Assembly: GCF_902686445.1 (NCBI RefSeq)
Contig: NW_025920107.1
Location: 930,001-994,000 of the forward strand
From: Sciurus carolinensis
Lineage: Eukaryota; Chordata; Mammalia; Rodentia; Sciuridae
DNA: 64,000 nucleotides
Direction: 5' to 3'
The notes under the pieces are model-generated. The model was not told the origin of the DNA. It was given only the letters and a program-made list of their open reading frames with translations, and made no database searches. How positions within the stretch are numbered: the stretch's first letter is position 1; the number at the start of each line of letters is the position of its first letter. The position numbers and the translations under genes were made by a program. Below, in pieces: positions 33,610-44,950 of the stretch.

Positions 33610-35040
33610 CATGTTGAGAAAAAACAATTCAATTTTGGACAGAGTATAATGAGACAGTATTACAGATCCAAGTACAGGTTTTGTATAGTTAACTGGATAG
33701 ACTATTCTAGAGTTCAGGGGAAAGGGTTAGAACTGGGGAAAGAAAAGGGTTAGAAAAGGGGAAAGAAGTCATAATTTTAGGATGGAGCTTAAGTTATAAT
33801 ATTCCCAAGACCATAACTGGAGCTATAAAAAAAGACTAATCCTTGGTCAACTAATATTTAGAAATTGAGAAGAGGAGGTAGCATAAGAGACTAAGATCAC
33901 CCAGTGAAATAGTATGAGAACTAAGAATATACCACTTCTTAAACCAAATGAAGTAGGGTTTCAAGAGTGATGGTCTGCATCAAATGCAGTTAAGATGTGG
34001 AGTAAAGATAGGATAGAATATAAGCACTAAATTGATCAACATTATGGTTTTCAATGGTCCTGGCAAGGAGTCCAGTACCTGACTGGAGTGATTAAATAAA
34101 GAGAATGAGAGGAAAGAAGGTGGAGACAGCCTATCTCACCCCTATTGAAGAGTTTTGATGTAAAAGGAAGCAGAACATTGGCAGCTGTAACTACCAGGTC
34201 AAGGGCATTTTATTTTGTTTTAAGATGGTGATGTTAGAGCATATTGAATGCTGATGGAAATGATCTAGTGGAGATAAAATCTGATGATACCAGGGTAATC
34301 TTCTTGAGTGAGAGGATATGGGATCTAATAATGCACAAGTAGAGGGGTTGGCCTAGTCAGTAGAAGGCACAGTATAAAAACAGATTTGGTAGTGACAGCA
34401 TCTGATCTCTCCTGACTCTATTGTCTAAATGAAATAAGAAAAAATGGCATCTGGTGAGCTTGTGTAGGAGGGGTGATGGGGGTTTGAGGACAGAAAGATG
34501 TGAAATAGTTGTCTAGGAAAGTGGAAAGTGAAAGCACGAGAGGAATATGGTACCATTGCCAAGGAGCAGTGAGGGCCACTTGAAGTTGATGGTCAGGAGA
34601 CCAGGCAGCATGATGTGTGTTGGCTGCAGGTGAGGAAGAGTTAGAGAATTGAGTCTTACCAGGATTGTATATTTGCCAGATGAATACAATAGAGAGTGAT
34701 AATAAAGTTGGTCATATCCCCAGTGTCTAGAATAGAGGTGTACATTACAGATAAGGTCCCTGCAATTGTGGAGCTCAAGTTCTAGTGAAGAAGAAATATA
34801 AAAAGTAAAGAAAGTACAAATAAACTGTCAGGTAGAATAGTGCTAAGAAGGTAATGATATTGAGAATAAGACTGGGTAGTAGCTGAGTAGAGTGGGTTGA
34901 AGAGGATGTCACTAGAAAAATGACATTCAGATTAAGGTCTGAGTAATGGGGAGCCAGCTTTGTAAAATCAGAAGAAGTTTAGATCAGAGGGATCACAAAG
35001 GCAAAGCCATTGAGACAATATTTGTAAGGGATAATAAATA
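33610..35040. repeat. Old L2-like region, no gene seen
   Basis: The part near 34720-35030 (for example AAGTTCTAGTGAAGAAGAAA) looks like an L2 3' region. The rest (33.6-34.7 kb) is purine-rich but unassigned. Confidence 0.3.
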
Positions 35041-35059
35041 TATTTAAAAATTAGTGACA

Positions 35060-35298
35060 GAGCTGGGTACAATGGAGCACACCTGTAATCCCAGCTACTT
35101 GGGAGGCTGAGACAGGAGGATGACAAGTTCAGGGTAACCCTGGGAAAGTTAGTGAGACTGTCTCAAAGTAAAAAAGACTGAAAAATGAAATAAAAGGTAT
35201 GTAAAATGAAAAGCTATGTAGTTCAATGGTAGGACAATTACCTAGCATATGTGGGGCCCTGGGTTCAAACTCTACTGCTGAATGAAAAAAAAAATAGT
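35060..35298 (+). repeat. B1-dID SINE
   Basis: A clear B1-like half (GAGCTGGGTACAATGGAGCA, CCTGTAATCCCAGCTACTTG) and an ID-like half (GTAGTTCAATGGTAGGAC, GGGTTCAAACTC) are joined by an extended A-rich linker. Confidence 0.85.
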
Positions 35299-35299
35299 G

Positions 35300-36468
35300 A
35301 AGATACCCTTGAAGGGATTTGGTCATTGATAAGCACATGGTTGAAGGTGAGAGAAACAGATTCCAGGAGGACTCTCACAGGTGTTTACCCTGGGATATGG
35401 ATATCTGTGCTACCACTGAGGGATTATAAGAGAGAAAATCTAGTTTGAGGGAGGGAAGATAATAAATTCACCTTTAGGATGTATTGGATTTTTACCTAGA
35501 AGAATGTCTGGCCCATAGGTAGCACTGAGAAAATATTATTAAATACTTGAGTGAGGGGCCTTTGGAACAGTTTGAAAATATAGGACCTATGGTTTTTATA
35601 ATCTTGAGGAAAAGACAGGACATTTAACAAATGGGCAAACTAACCATAGAAAGTTTAGGAAACTTGTTCAATATTTTCTAGTGAATCAGTATTAACTGCC
35701 AGAATGAAGTCTAGCTCAATTCCTTTTACATTCATTACTCAGTTTATATAGTCATAATGCTTTTATTAATTCTGTTTTATTCTTACACAAAAGGGAATGC
35801 CCTCTGACAACAGCAAACCAGTAACATTAACAGTAACCAAATCATGTCTTTGATAGATCTCAGCATTAACCCCAACCTAAACAAGCATGATTAAAGCACA
35901 GTTTAGTGTATAGGTTATATTTGCTGTCCACTATGTCCTTGATCTACTGGGTTACAATAGGATAGTAGTTGGCAGCATCTAGTGAGTCAGATATGGAGCT
36001 TCAGTAAAAGATGTGACCATAGGGAAAAATGTTTCAGACCTCTTCTTGCATTCATGAACTTGGATTTTTGGGCTAAGGTTAGGATTATGTCAGTGCCCTA
36101 TACTGAGTTGAAAGCAATTTGGGTTTTCTTTCTCCCAAGCAAGGAAAAACTGTACTTGACTTTGATGTAATTATATATCTAAGGCATCAGATTTATATAA
36201 TAAATGTAAAACCCAGAGAACCCAAGAGTCTGAGAAGATATATCAATGAGACTGTGCATTTAAGTATAGCAGGAAGTGCTTTACAGAAATCTTGCACAGT
36301 CACCTCTGAGAATTGTCACTCCCTTTCAATACCAAAGGTAAAGGCACACACTAAAAAATTATCAAAAATTTGTTGAGAACACAGGTCAGAGATTGTAGAT
36401 AGCTTTGCACTGAATCTTCTCTGTGTGTCTTTTGTTTGACAGAACAGTTCTTATTTTCCTATTTCATT
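35300..36468. other. Intergenic, nothing seen
   Basis: AT-rich spacer without exon homology or confident repeat. Confidence 0.4.
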
Positions 36469-36471
36469 TGT

Positions 36472-36690
36472 TTAAAGTACTAGAATTGAACCCAAGGTTT
36501 TATGTGTGTTAGGCAAGCACTCTTCTACTGAGCTACATCCCCATTCCTTTTATTTTATTTTATTTTATTTGGGGCATGGGTAGTCTGGCTAAGTTGCCAA
36601 GACTCACCTCAAACTGTGATCTTCCTGCATTAGCCTCCTGAGTAGTTATGATGACAAGCTTGTGCCATTTTGCCCAACTTTTTTTTTATT
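36472..36690 (-). repeat. B1-dID SINE, minus strand
   Basis: A reversed ID half (ACTAGAATTGAACCCAAGG, TTAGGCAAGCACTCTTCTAC) precedes a reversed B1 half (TTGCCAAGACTCACCTC, ATTAGCCTCCTGAGTAG). The linker is a pure (TTTTA)n microsatellite at about 36547-36570. Confidence 0.8.
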
Positions 36691-37251
36691 CTAATTTAAT
36701 ACTTTTTTCTAATTGGTTATAAGCAATTTCACTTTTTTTGGTCTGGCAGGAAATCATTTATGCAATCTACCTAGATAGTCCCTGAAGACTTTGAGTGTGC
36801 TACTGCTGGAGTTTAACTTTTCTGACAGATTTTCATGTAAGGAGAAGATTATCTCAGAAGTAAAATTGCATAAATAAAACCAAATGTTTCTCCCAATTCA
36901 GCCTACACTGAAATCCTAAGAACACTCTGTGACCTTCCTCTTCCTCTAGGTTGATAAGAACCCAAAACCATCTTATACCCTAACTGCACAAAGCCTTGGA
37001 CTTAGGTTTGAAAAATGAACATACCTGTTGCACATATATCTGTATTCCTGAGGTACAGTTGTAACATTTACCCAAGGAAGTTTTCCATTTTGATACTCCA
37101 AAATGCTCAAAAATTGAATGTAAAATAATCTTCAACCTCAGAGGACTTAAATAATCTGAGAGTGCTTCCAAAAGGCCCATGACACATAGTAATTCATAGT
37201 GAGGACAATAATAGTTGTCCTATAACACTGTTGAGAAATAAATAGACCACT

Positions 37252-37390
37252 TTTTAAAAATTTATTTTTAGATGTTGATAGACCTTTATTTTATTCATTT
37301 ATTTATATGCCATGCTGAGAAATGAACCCAGTGCCTCACACATGCTAGGCAAGTGCTGTACCAGGGAGCCATAACCCCAGTCCCACCTTT
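37252..37390 (-). repeat. ID-like SINE, minus strand
   Basis: T-rich head, then ATGCTGAGAAATGAACCCAG, CATGCTAGGCAAGTGCTGTA and AACCCCAGTCCC, a reversed ID-type monomer. Confidence 0.75.
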
Positions 37391-37394
37391 TTTT

Positions 37395-38230
37395 TAAAGT
37401 AAGAAACAAAACACAGATTTGAATTTCCAGTGTATTGTAAAAGACCAAAATACTTTAGCTGGAAATAAATCTGGAGATCACCCAACTGTCTGCATCTCAC
37501 CAGTAAAGACTCAAGAGATTAGGAGTTATCCTTCATGGTTGAGGTTCCATGGTAATCTCATTAGCTTGTAAAGTCCACAGGCATAGTGTTTTCCCCATTT
37601 TCATGACCCATAGATGTGGTCTCTGAAAGCAAACAGAATCATAGAGTGTGCTTTATCTACTCAATTATAGTTCATGCATAGCCAACTTTGGTAGATTGTA
37701 TTCCTATTCCCAACTCTCCATCTTCTCCCCTATAGGATTACTGTGCATCCACACGCTTATTCATGTGATGTTCTGTGCCTCTCCATGTACAGAACCCATG
37801 TGCTTTGTTTTGGAATGTTTATGAACATGATGTATGAGTTGAAGCTTTAAATGTGCCTGCTTTGATTGTTCCTAGTGCCTGCTATGAAAGCTATATAAAT
37901 CAAATAAGTTCCATGGTGATTAAAATTTTTTCTAAACTTCCATGTAAATATTAATTCATATCATTTCCAAAAGTGTATGTGTATAGATTATGTGTGTGTT
38001 TCTTAATATCATCACCTGTAGAACTAGAGTTGGAACTAGAGGTGTGCCTGCATTCTTCTTCATCATGCCTCTTTATCTGTCCCATATCTCCTTTCCATGT
38101 TAAGTCTCCACCTTAGGTCTTCTGCTAATAGGTAAAGGTAACTGTTTGTATCCTGTACATGTGTTTGGCCCTCACCACCTAGAGTTGCACTTATTGTCTG
38201 AGAAATTATCTGCTATTAATATTTTCTTTA
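37395..38230. other. Intergenic, nothing seen
   Basis: No gene or confident repeat recognised. Confidence 0.4.
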
Positions 38231-38235
38231 TTTTT

Positions 38236-39050
38236 TAATTTAATATTTTATTTGTTCTGTTTAGTTATACATGACACTAGAATGTATTTTGGCATATTAT
38301 ACATACATGGAGTATAACTTTCTATTCTTGTGCTTGTGCATGATGTGGAGTTACACTGGTTATGAATTCATATGTAAACATAGGAAAGTTATATTCAATT
38401 CATTTTACTGTCTTTCCTATTCTCATTCCCCTCCCTTTCCTTTATTCTCCTTTATCTAATGTACTTCTATTTTTCCCTTCTCCTACCTTATTGTGTGTTA
38501 GCATCTACATATCAGAGAAGATATTCAGCCTCTGGTTTTGGGGATTGGCTTATTTCACTTAGTATGATAGTCTCCATTTCATTGATTTATATGCAAATGC
38601 CATAATTTCATTCTTCTTTATGACTCAGTAATATTCCATTGTGTATATATACCACATTGCTTTATCCATTCATCTGTTGAAGGATATCTACATTGGTTCC
38701 ATGGTTTAGCTATTGTAAATTGAGCTGCTATAAACATTGATGTGACTGTGTCACAATAGTATGTTGATTTTAAGGTCTTTGGGTATAAACCTAGGAGTGG
38801 GATAACTGGGTCAAATGGTGGTTCTATTCCAAGTTTTCTGAGGAATCTCCATATTGCTTTCCAGAGTGGTTGCACCAGTTTGCAGTCCCCCCAGCAATGT
38901 ATGAGTGAACATTTTTCACCATATTCTTGCCAACATGTATTCTTACTTGTATTCTTGATAATTATTATTCTGACAGGAGTGAGATGAACTCTCCATGTCA
39001 TTTTAATTTGTATTTCTCTAATCACTAGAGATGTTGAACATTTTTTTTAT
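38236..39050 (-). mobile_element. Truncated L1 3' end
   Basis: Reversed 3' UTR followed by the reversed ORF2 C-terminus. On the minus strand, 38618-39025 is largely open and reads [19 protein letters not shown] and [12 protein letters not shown], matching the C-terminus of L1 ORF2. It is 5'-truncated. Confidence 0.88.
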
Positions 39051-39059
39051 GTTCGTTGT

Positions 39060-39945
39060 GTGCTATTAATATTTTAAAAATAGTACAATCCTCACAGGTT
39101 AAGTAGAAGTTGCTCACATTTGCTCTTCTTATGTTCCTTGGTGATAGCTTGATCATAATTTTACACACAGATTAAGGAGAACCAGGAAAATACATTTCTT
39201 CTTTGTACAGCCCCATTCCAAAGGGATACATGATATTGTAAGCGGAGGAGAAAACATTTTACTGAGTATCTAGCCAGTGTCTGCTTCTTGTCTAGCCACT
39301 AAAATTCAATGTTAATTCTGCTCTTGATATGCTCATTCCTACCCCAAGAACAACAACTCCAAATCCATCTGGCTACTGCACCCAACTTGAATTGTATGTC
39401 TGGGTGACATGCAAATGTCTCTCTCGATTCAGATGTAGCTCCTTGTGGTCCAGTGATTCATTAACAGAAAGAATACCATCTGTGTTCTCCAACACCTGAC
39501 AAACCATGGTTTAATAGAAACCGCATGGTTGTAGATGAGATATCTTGTTCTTAAGTATCCCTTGACGCTTCCACTACCATAGGTCTTGGGAGGGATGGAA
39601 TGGGAAACTAATTATTCTGAAATCTCAAAGGAGATTTAGGTAACTGAATAAAAGAACATTGTTTTATCTTCCTAGGAGAAAGTAGCATTAAACAGAAGGA
39701 ACGGTCCTTGGTGACAAAAGTCACTCTTTTTGGTGATAATCTGTGAGGACAGACACTATTTAAATAAAGGTTTTAGTGGAAGCATTGCAGGAGCAAAGTG
39801 AGATGAGAATTCAGAGCAAAATTAAATAGTAGATCTTTTAAAATAAAAACTACTTTACTAGGTCATCTTGATGTGTCCATTGAAAGACTAATATATTTTG
39901 ATGTATAACTTTTGACAGAACCACATCAAAAAGTTAAAATAGTCT
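39060..39945. other. Intergenic, nothing seen
   Basis: No gene or confident repeat recognised. Confidence 0.4.
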
Positions 39946-39949
39946 GCCC

Positions 39950-40138
39950 AGTGCTGTGGAACTCACCTATAATTCCAGTGGCTCAAGATGTTGAAGCAGG
40001 AGGGTCACAAGTTCAAAGCCAGCTTCAGAAAAGTAGTGAGACCCTAAGAAACTAAGTGAGATCCTGTCTCAAAATGAAAAATAATGGGTTGTGGCTCAGT
40101 AGGTAAGTGCCCAGGTTCAATCTCTCATACCCCAACCA
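39950..40138 (+). repeat. B1-dID SINE
   Basis: A B1-like half (GTGCTGTGGAACTCACCTAT, TGAAGCAGGAGGGTC) and an ID-like half (TGTGGCTCAGTAGGTAAG, GTTCAATCTC). Its tail runs into the TA/CATA microsatellite. Confidence 0.8.
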
Positions 40139-40159
40139 AAATTAAAACATTCCTTTTTA

Positions 40160-40275
40160 TTACATATATACATACATATATAAATATGTATGTATATATA
40201 CATATTTACATATATACATACATATGTAAATATGTATGTGTATATATATATATATTTTTATGCGCACACACACAC
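40160..40275. repeat. TA/CATA/CA microsatellite
   Basis: A compound alternating pyrimidine-purine run (TACATATATA-type, then TATGTATG, then (CA)n) sits at the SINE tail, a usual birthplace of microsatellites. The open frames across it are low-complexity artefacts. Confidence 0.85.
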
Positions 40276-40279
40276 AACT

Positions 40280-41335
40280 CAACCTTTGATTCTCCTTTCT
40301 TTCATTCTCCCATTAGGTGATGTGGACATTTTGTGTTTCCAATTGTGTGCTTCCTACATTTTTATAAAATTCAGACCATATATTGGTCTAAGACAGGCAT
40401 CTTCCTGATGGAGTAAAATAATCCTCCAAGCCAAAGATCTATTTGTAACCATATTTAAAAGTAGTTGAAATGAAAACGGCTATAGTTTATCTAAAAGTAG
40501 TTTAAAACATGCATGGGGATTTTAAAGTAAATTCTACCAGTAGTGTAGATCTGAAGATTCAGTTTGTGAGGTAGGGAGGAGGGAGAGAAAGTGGTAGGAT
40601 CAGCTGTTTGAACAGATTTCCTGCAAGGAAGGTGTTCTGTATTTTGGCATTTCTGTCAAGCTTGCTTGGGAGTTGTTGACAGTTATGTTTTAGTAGGAGT
40701 TTGTCACTTTAAGGGAAATCCAGGAAGTTAAAAGTGAATGTGGAGAGTAGGGAAGCAAAAGAGACTAGAGGACCATTGTGACTCCAGAGGGAGTAAAAAG
40801 GCACTGCCTATAAGAGCAGCTGAATACTACAGAAGTTGTAGATAATTTTTTTGGTTTTTTTTCTGCCCAAAGCCGATTCACTCCATGTTTTCTTCCCATT
40901 ATGAGAGGGAGAATTGCTGCCATGAGTGAGTGGGGTGTTGGCTGAAAGGAAGTGGGGCAGAACAGCTCCTCTCCATTGACTGTTGCTTCTGTTTGTACTT
41001 CTGTAGTTTATATTTCTTTTATTACTGCAGAAAATCAGATTAACTTCCAGATTGCAGCTGAAGAATCAGGCAGATGCTTCTGGAAACACTAAGATAACAC
41101 TATGGAGCTGCTCAACTCTTGGTCCTGCAGGTAACAGGGCTGCCCTATCCTGTGCAGGAGATTCCTTCTGAAGAAGGCAACCCGATCTGGCTTTCCCAAA
41201 GTCACCTTTTGTTACAGCATTTATTTGAGTGTCATGGAAACTGTCTTTCTTAAAAACTGTGACATATTTGTGCTTTCTGTCTCTTGTCATTCTTTCTTTA
41301 TGACAAGTGACATTGCCACAGCCATAACCTGTGGA
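40280..41335. other. Upstream of the FMO5 relic, nothing seen
   Basis: No promoter or untranslated FMO5 exon could be recognised with confidence. Confidence 0.4.
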
Positions 41336-41339
41336 AACC

Positions 41340-41473
41340 ATGACCAAGAAAAGAATTGCTATGATTGGGAGTGAATCCTGTGGGCTCTCTTCTGTCAAGT
41401 GCTGCCTGGATGAAGATTGGAATCTGTTTGCTTTGAAAGGACTGTTGACATTGGATGGCTGTGTAGGTATCAG
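41340..41473 (+). pseudogene. FMO5: FMO5 relic, exon 2 (start codon, FAD-binding region)
   Basis: The exon opens MTKKRIAMIG, as in FMO5. The FAD-binding GxGxxG loop that should follow reads GSESCG and has lost key glycines. The family frame resumes as VCFERTVDIGWLCRYQ only after a one-base deletion near 41410; the coding part is 134 bp where 135 are expected. The unshifted frame ends at the TAA just inside the intron. The donor CAG|GTAAAT is intact. Confidence 0.92.
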
Positions 41474-42540
41474 GTAAATCTCCCATCCCTTAATATTGAA
41501 GCCTTTCTGCAGATGGGTGCATGCAATATTTTATCTCATATTAGGTAATATGAGAGCTTGATAGTGACTAAACCTGATAAAATTCTGCCTGTTGACTTCT
41601 TAACATCCCCCCACCCCACATTTTATGAGGGTTTCTCTTTCCCTCTGTTGGTTGCAAAATGCATTGCAAATGTCCCTTTTTTTTCCTTTTCTACTGTCTA
41701 TGAAAACCACAGACAATGTTTTCATTTCACTAGTTTTTGTTTTTTAGAAGAGGAAAACAATCTGGTGAAGCAGAGAGGATGAGTGACAGAACAACAAATA
41801 TTAGAAAGCACAAAGTGATTAGAAAATGTAAAGTGGTTGCTTTTGATATGTCTTAAAGGTCAATGAGCTAGAACTGCCTGCTAACAACTCCTTCCAGGAA
41901 TACCCCCTCCAATCCTCAACATTACTTTTTCTATTTAAAAAAAAAAACAGGTATTTTTCTGGCATTTCTTGTCCTTGAATAAGGTATAAAATTTGATAGA
42001 ATTGTTTGCTGTAAACTTCTTGCTTTGAGAAGTTCAAAATTCTTTGTCTTCCAGAAGAGGGTAGAGGGAACCTGTAAATGGGTTTTCTAGTATTACACAT
42101 ACTCAGTTTTAAAGTTAAATTGTTTTGATATGCATATCCAACACTACAACTTGTTAGTAACCATTGACAATATCATCTCTTTAAATGGTATGCTTATTAA
42201 ATTCCAAAAAGTATAAGTCTCCTTCTTTGATCTCTAACTTGGTTTACTTTTAAACTCATTTTCTGGACAAGTGAATGGAATTGAGGCATCACAGGTATAT
42301 TTCACATCATAAAAACTAACACAGTGTTGGCCAGCTACTTAAAAGTGGCCTTATGACATTTCTTAGTTAACAAATGTGTTGTTTCTTGTCTCCATTTTGG
42401 GAACTAATTCTGACTATAGTCTTATTCAGATCTAAAATGAATCCCCTTAGCAAATACCTATACCTTTATCATAATCAGATGCGGGCTGAAAACCCTGTTA
42501 ATTTGTTTTTAGTAACAGAAAATTCTACTCTTGAAATCCA
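41474..42540. other. FMO5-relic intron 2, first part
   Basis: No gene or confident repeat recognised. Confidence 0.4.
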
Positions 42541-42544
42541 GTCA

Positions 42545-42712
42545 CACCTTAATGTAGAGGTTAAGAGAACTGTTTTAGATTCAAAGACTGTCATATACAA
42601 GAAATATGACCTTGGGCAAATCATTAAACCTCTCTGCCCACTGTTTTTTTAATCTTTAGGAAGGAATAATAGTAATACACCCTTTGTACACTGATCATAG
42701 TGAGTAAGTGAA
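42545..42712 (+). repeat. MIR SINE
   Basis: MIR-type order: GAGGTTAAGAGAACTG, TATGACCTTGGGCAAATCAT, TAAACCTCTCTGCCC, then AATAATAGTAATAC. Diverged, as usual for the family. Confidence 0.7.
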
Positions 42713-44004
42713 TGAAAAATTGCATCAATCACTTATAAAAGTGACAGCTCTGCATATGGTTACATGTCAGTTATTATTCATGCCTAGAGTGAGACTCCCA
42801 CATTTTGAGTCTCCTTAAAGCATCCTAGCCAGGTTTGGCAATTACTGAACAGCTGTGAAATCAATTGAGGCAGGGATTATGTTGGGAGTGTAGCCATTAT
42901 TCTGCCAGATTTTCAGTTTTGTGGTTTTTAAACTCTAAAATGATTTGAAGTTAAAATCTGCTGAATATACAGCATGGGGATTTCTTTTTTATTATCCTCT
43001 GGGCAAAATTTCAACACCTTATAAATTGCTTCTATAAAAAAATAAACTGTCATCATAATGTTCTGACTTCTCTGACTTTTCTTAACACACACACATCTAT
43101 ATGGATCACTATTATATTCTAAAACCAAGAATGATGCCTGGCATATATTTCCTACCAATATATTTCTGTTTAATAAGTGAATATCTGAGAAGGAAACTGT
43201 CCTGAGTGGCTGCTAAGAATGTTTATGGTGATATAGGCCCTCCTTTTTACATTTTTCAGTTACATAGCTGTGGAGACTAAAGTATTGTAAACATCCTTTA
43301 ATGGGCTGAACATATTTTGCATGTTGCTGGTGGTTACCTTGAGAACTTTTTCCTGAGATATACTTCTCTATCAGTCCTATGATCATTATTTGGAGTCTAG
43401 TTGTCCTTCCACCCCCCAAAACTTTGTTATAATTTGCTAGAGGTTTCACATGTAGAATTGATCTAAGCACTTTGAAATTCCAGCTCCACTGGTAGGTGTC
43501 CAATAAGAACACTGGGAATTCAGGGTTCCTATTTTCTCATTTTTTGTGACTGTTTCCTGGGATTCAGTATATTTTCATTTTCTTCTCAGGTAGTACCACT
43601 TGTACTTTCCTATGGTGATTCCTCTTTCATTTTTCTATCTGCCAAACAAGTGTTTTCTCAGACACCACCATTTCTAATTTCTGATCATGTTCGACCTACC
43701 AAAACTGGTATTGTCTCCTCCTTGTACAGCTGAAAATTTCTAATAATAATTATATGAGCTCTCAAGACATTAATTTCAATCAATTCTTGATCTCTTCATT
43801 AACATTAAGTAAGATTGATGGTAGAAAGTAGGTTGTGATATGATATATATATATCAGTTTACTTTGATGTTACCTTATGAATGAAATTACTTGAAACATT
43901 AATAAATTTCAAAATGCTAAGGATTTAATAAGTACTCAATGCTATAAAATAATCTTGATATTTTTGAGTCAAACTGCAGATCTAAAAATCATTAAAGCAT
44001 GCTA

Positions 44005-44074
44005 AACTGTGCTTTTCAAACTTTAATGTACGCATGATTTACTAGAGAGTCTCATGAACTAATTTGGAGTATAC
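44005..44074 (+). mobile_element. MER5A-like DNA transposon fragment, left piece
   Basis: The sequence GTGCTTTTCAAACTTTAATG and the following bases resemble the start of the MER5A (hAT-type) element. It is cut at the ERV copy 2 insertion point and appears to resume at 50524. Confidence 0.55.
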
Positions 44075-44519
44075 TGTTGTGCCCAGCAGCTCAAGACACC
44101 ACAAAGACCACCAGAGACCATGATCAATGAAAGCAACAAAGAGTCACTTATTAGCAAGCTTGAGCCTGGTCCTCCACGCACTCAGTAACCGGTGATGCTA
44201 AGAGGCCCCGAGCCCTTGTTTAGCAGGGTTTTTATAATGAAAGGCAAGCAGTTTTACAGAGTCCTTTTTAATTGGTTAACATATAAAATTGTATACAAGG
44301 CATGTTAGTTTAATTCTGGGTCACCCTGACCTCCGAGAGGAGGGTTGTCATTATCTTTAAGTTTGCTTCTTTTTGCCAGTAAAGTTTGCTTTTGGGTCAG
44401 CCACCTGGCCTTTACAGGTAAGATAAGAGAAGAAAATTCTTTGTGACTTTTATGAGGGGTTGAGGGCAGTTTGGGAAAGCCTCATATTTACACAGGTGCA
44501 AGCTTTTTCTATCTTTTCA
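44075..44519 (-). repeat. 3' LTR of ERV copy 2
   Basis: On the minus strand it begins TGAAAAGATAGAAAAAGC and ends GGGCACAACA. It is preceded by the polypurine tract AAATGGGGGAA (complement of 44520-44530). Confidence 0.92.
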
Positions 44520-44579
44520 TTCCCCCATTTCCAAGAACATTTAGAGAGCCAATCTTGGGTCTCTATTGTTTTAATTCTT

Positions 44580-44950
44580 GCTACTTAATGGGCTGATATT
44601 AGACCTTTAGCATGATTACTTGTACCATATTTATTCTATCATTAACAAAGGCAATTAACTTATTTAAAATGCAGGGGCCAAAAGTTAAAATAAGCAATAG
44701 CAGAGCTAAGGGGCCTACTAGGGTAGAGATTAGGGTAGCAAGCCAAGGGGACCTATTGAACCATGCTTCAAATCAATTTTCTTGGTCCTCCCTCTCTCTC
44801 TATCTCTTGGTGAGACCCTCTATGACCTTAGCAATGGATTCCCTCACTACTCCAGAATGATTGACATAAAACCAACATTCTTCTCCCAGAGCTGCACATA
44901 GACCTCCTTGCCTACAGTCTTTAAAGGCAGGTAAATTTGGTAATTAATGA
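44580..44950 (-). pseudogene. Env transmembrane-subunit remnant, ERV copy 2
   Basis: Read on the minus strand, this is collinear with the env TM remnant of copy 1, including the cysteine-containing segment and the region before the membrane anchor. It has extra stops and indels, notably a shifted anchor region near 44640-44760. It is a non-functional envelope fragment directly upstream of the polypurine tract. Confidence 0.75.

Noticed and set aside
40084..40408. Tyrosine/isoleucine-rich open frames
   Set aside because: They are translations of a TA/CA microsatellite.
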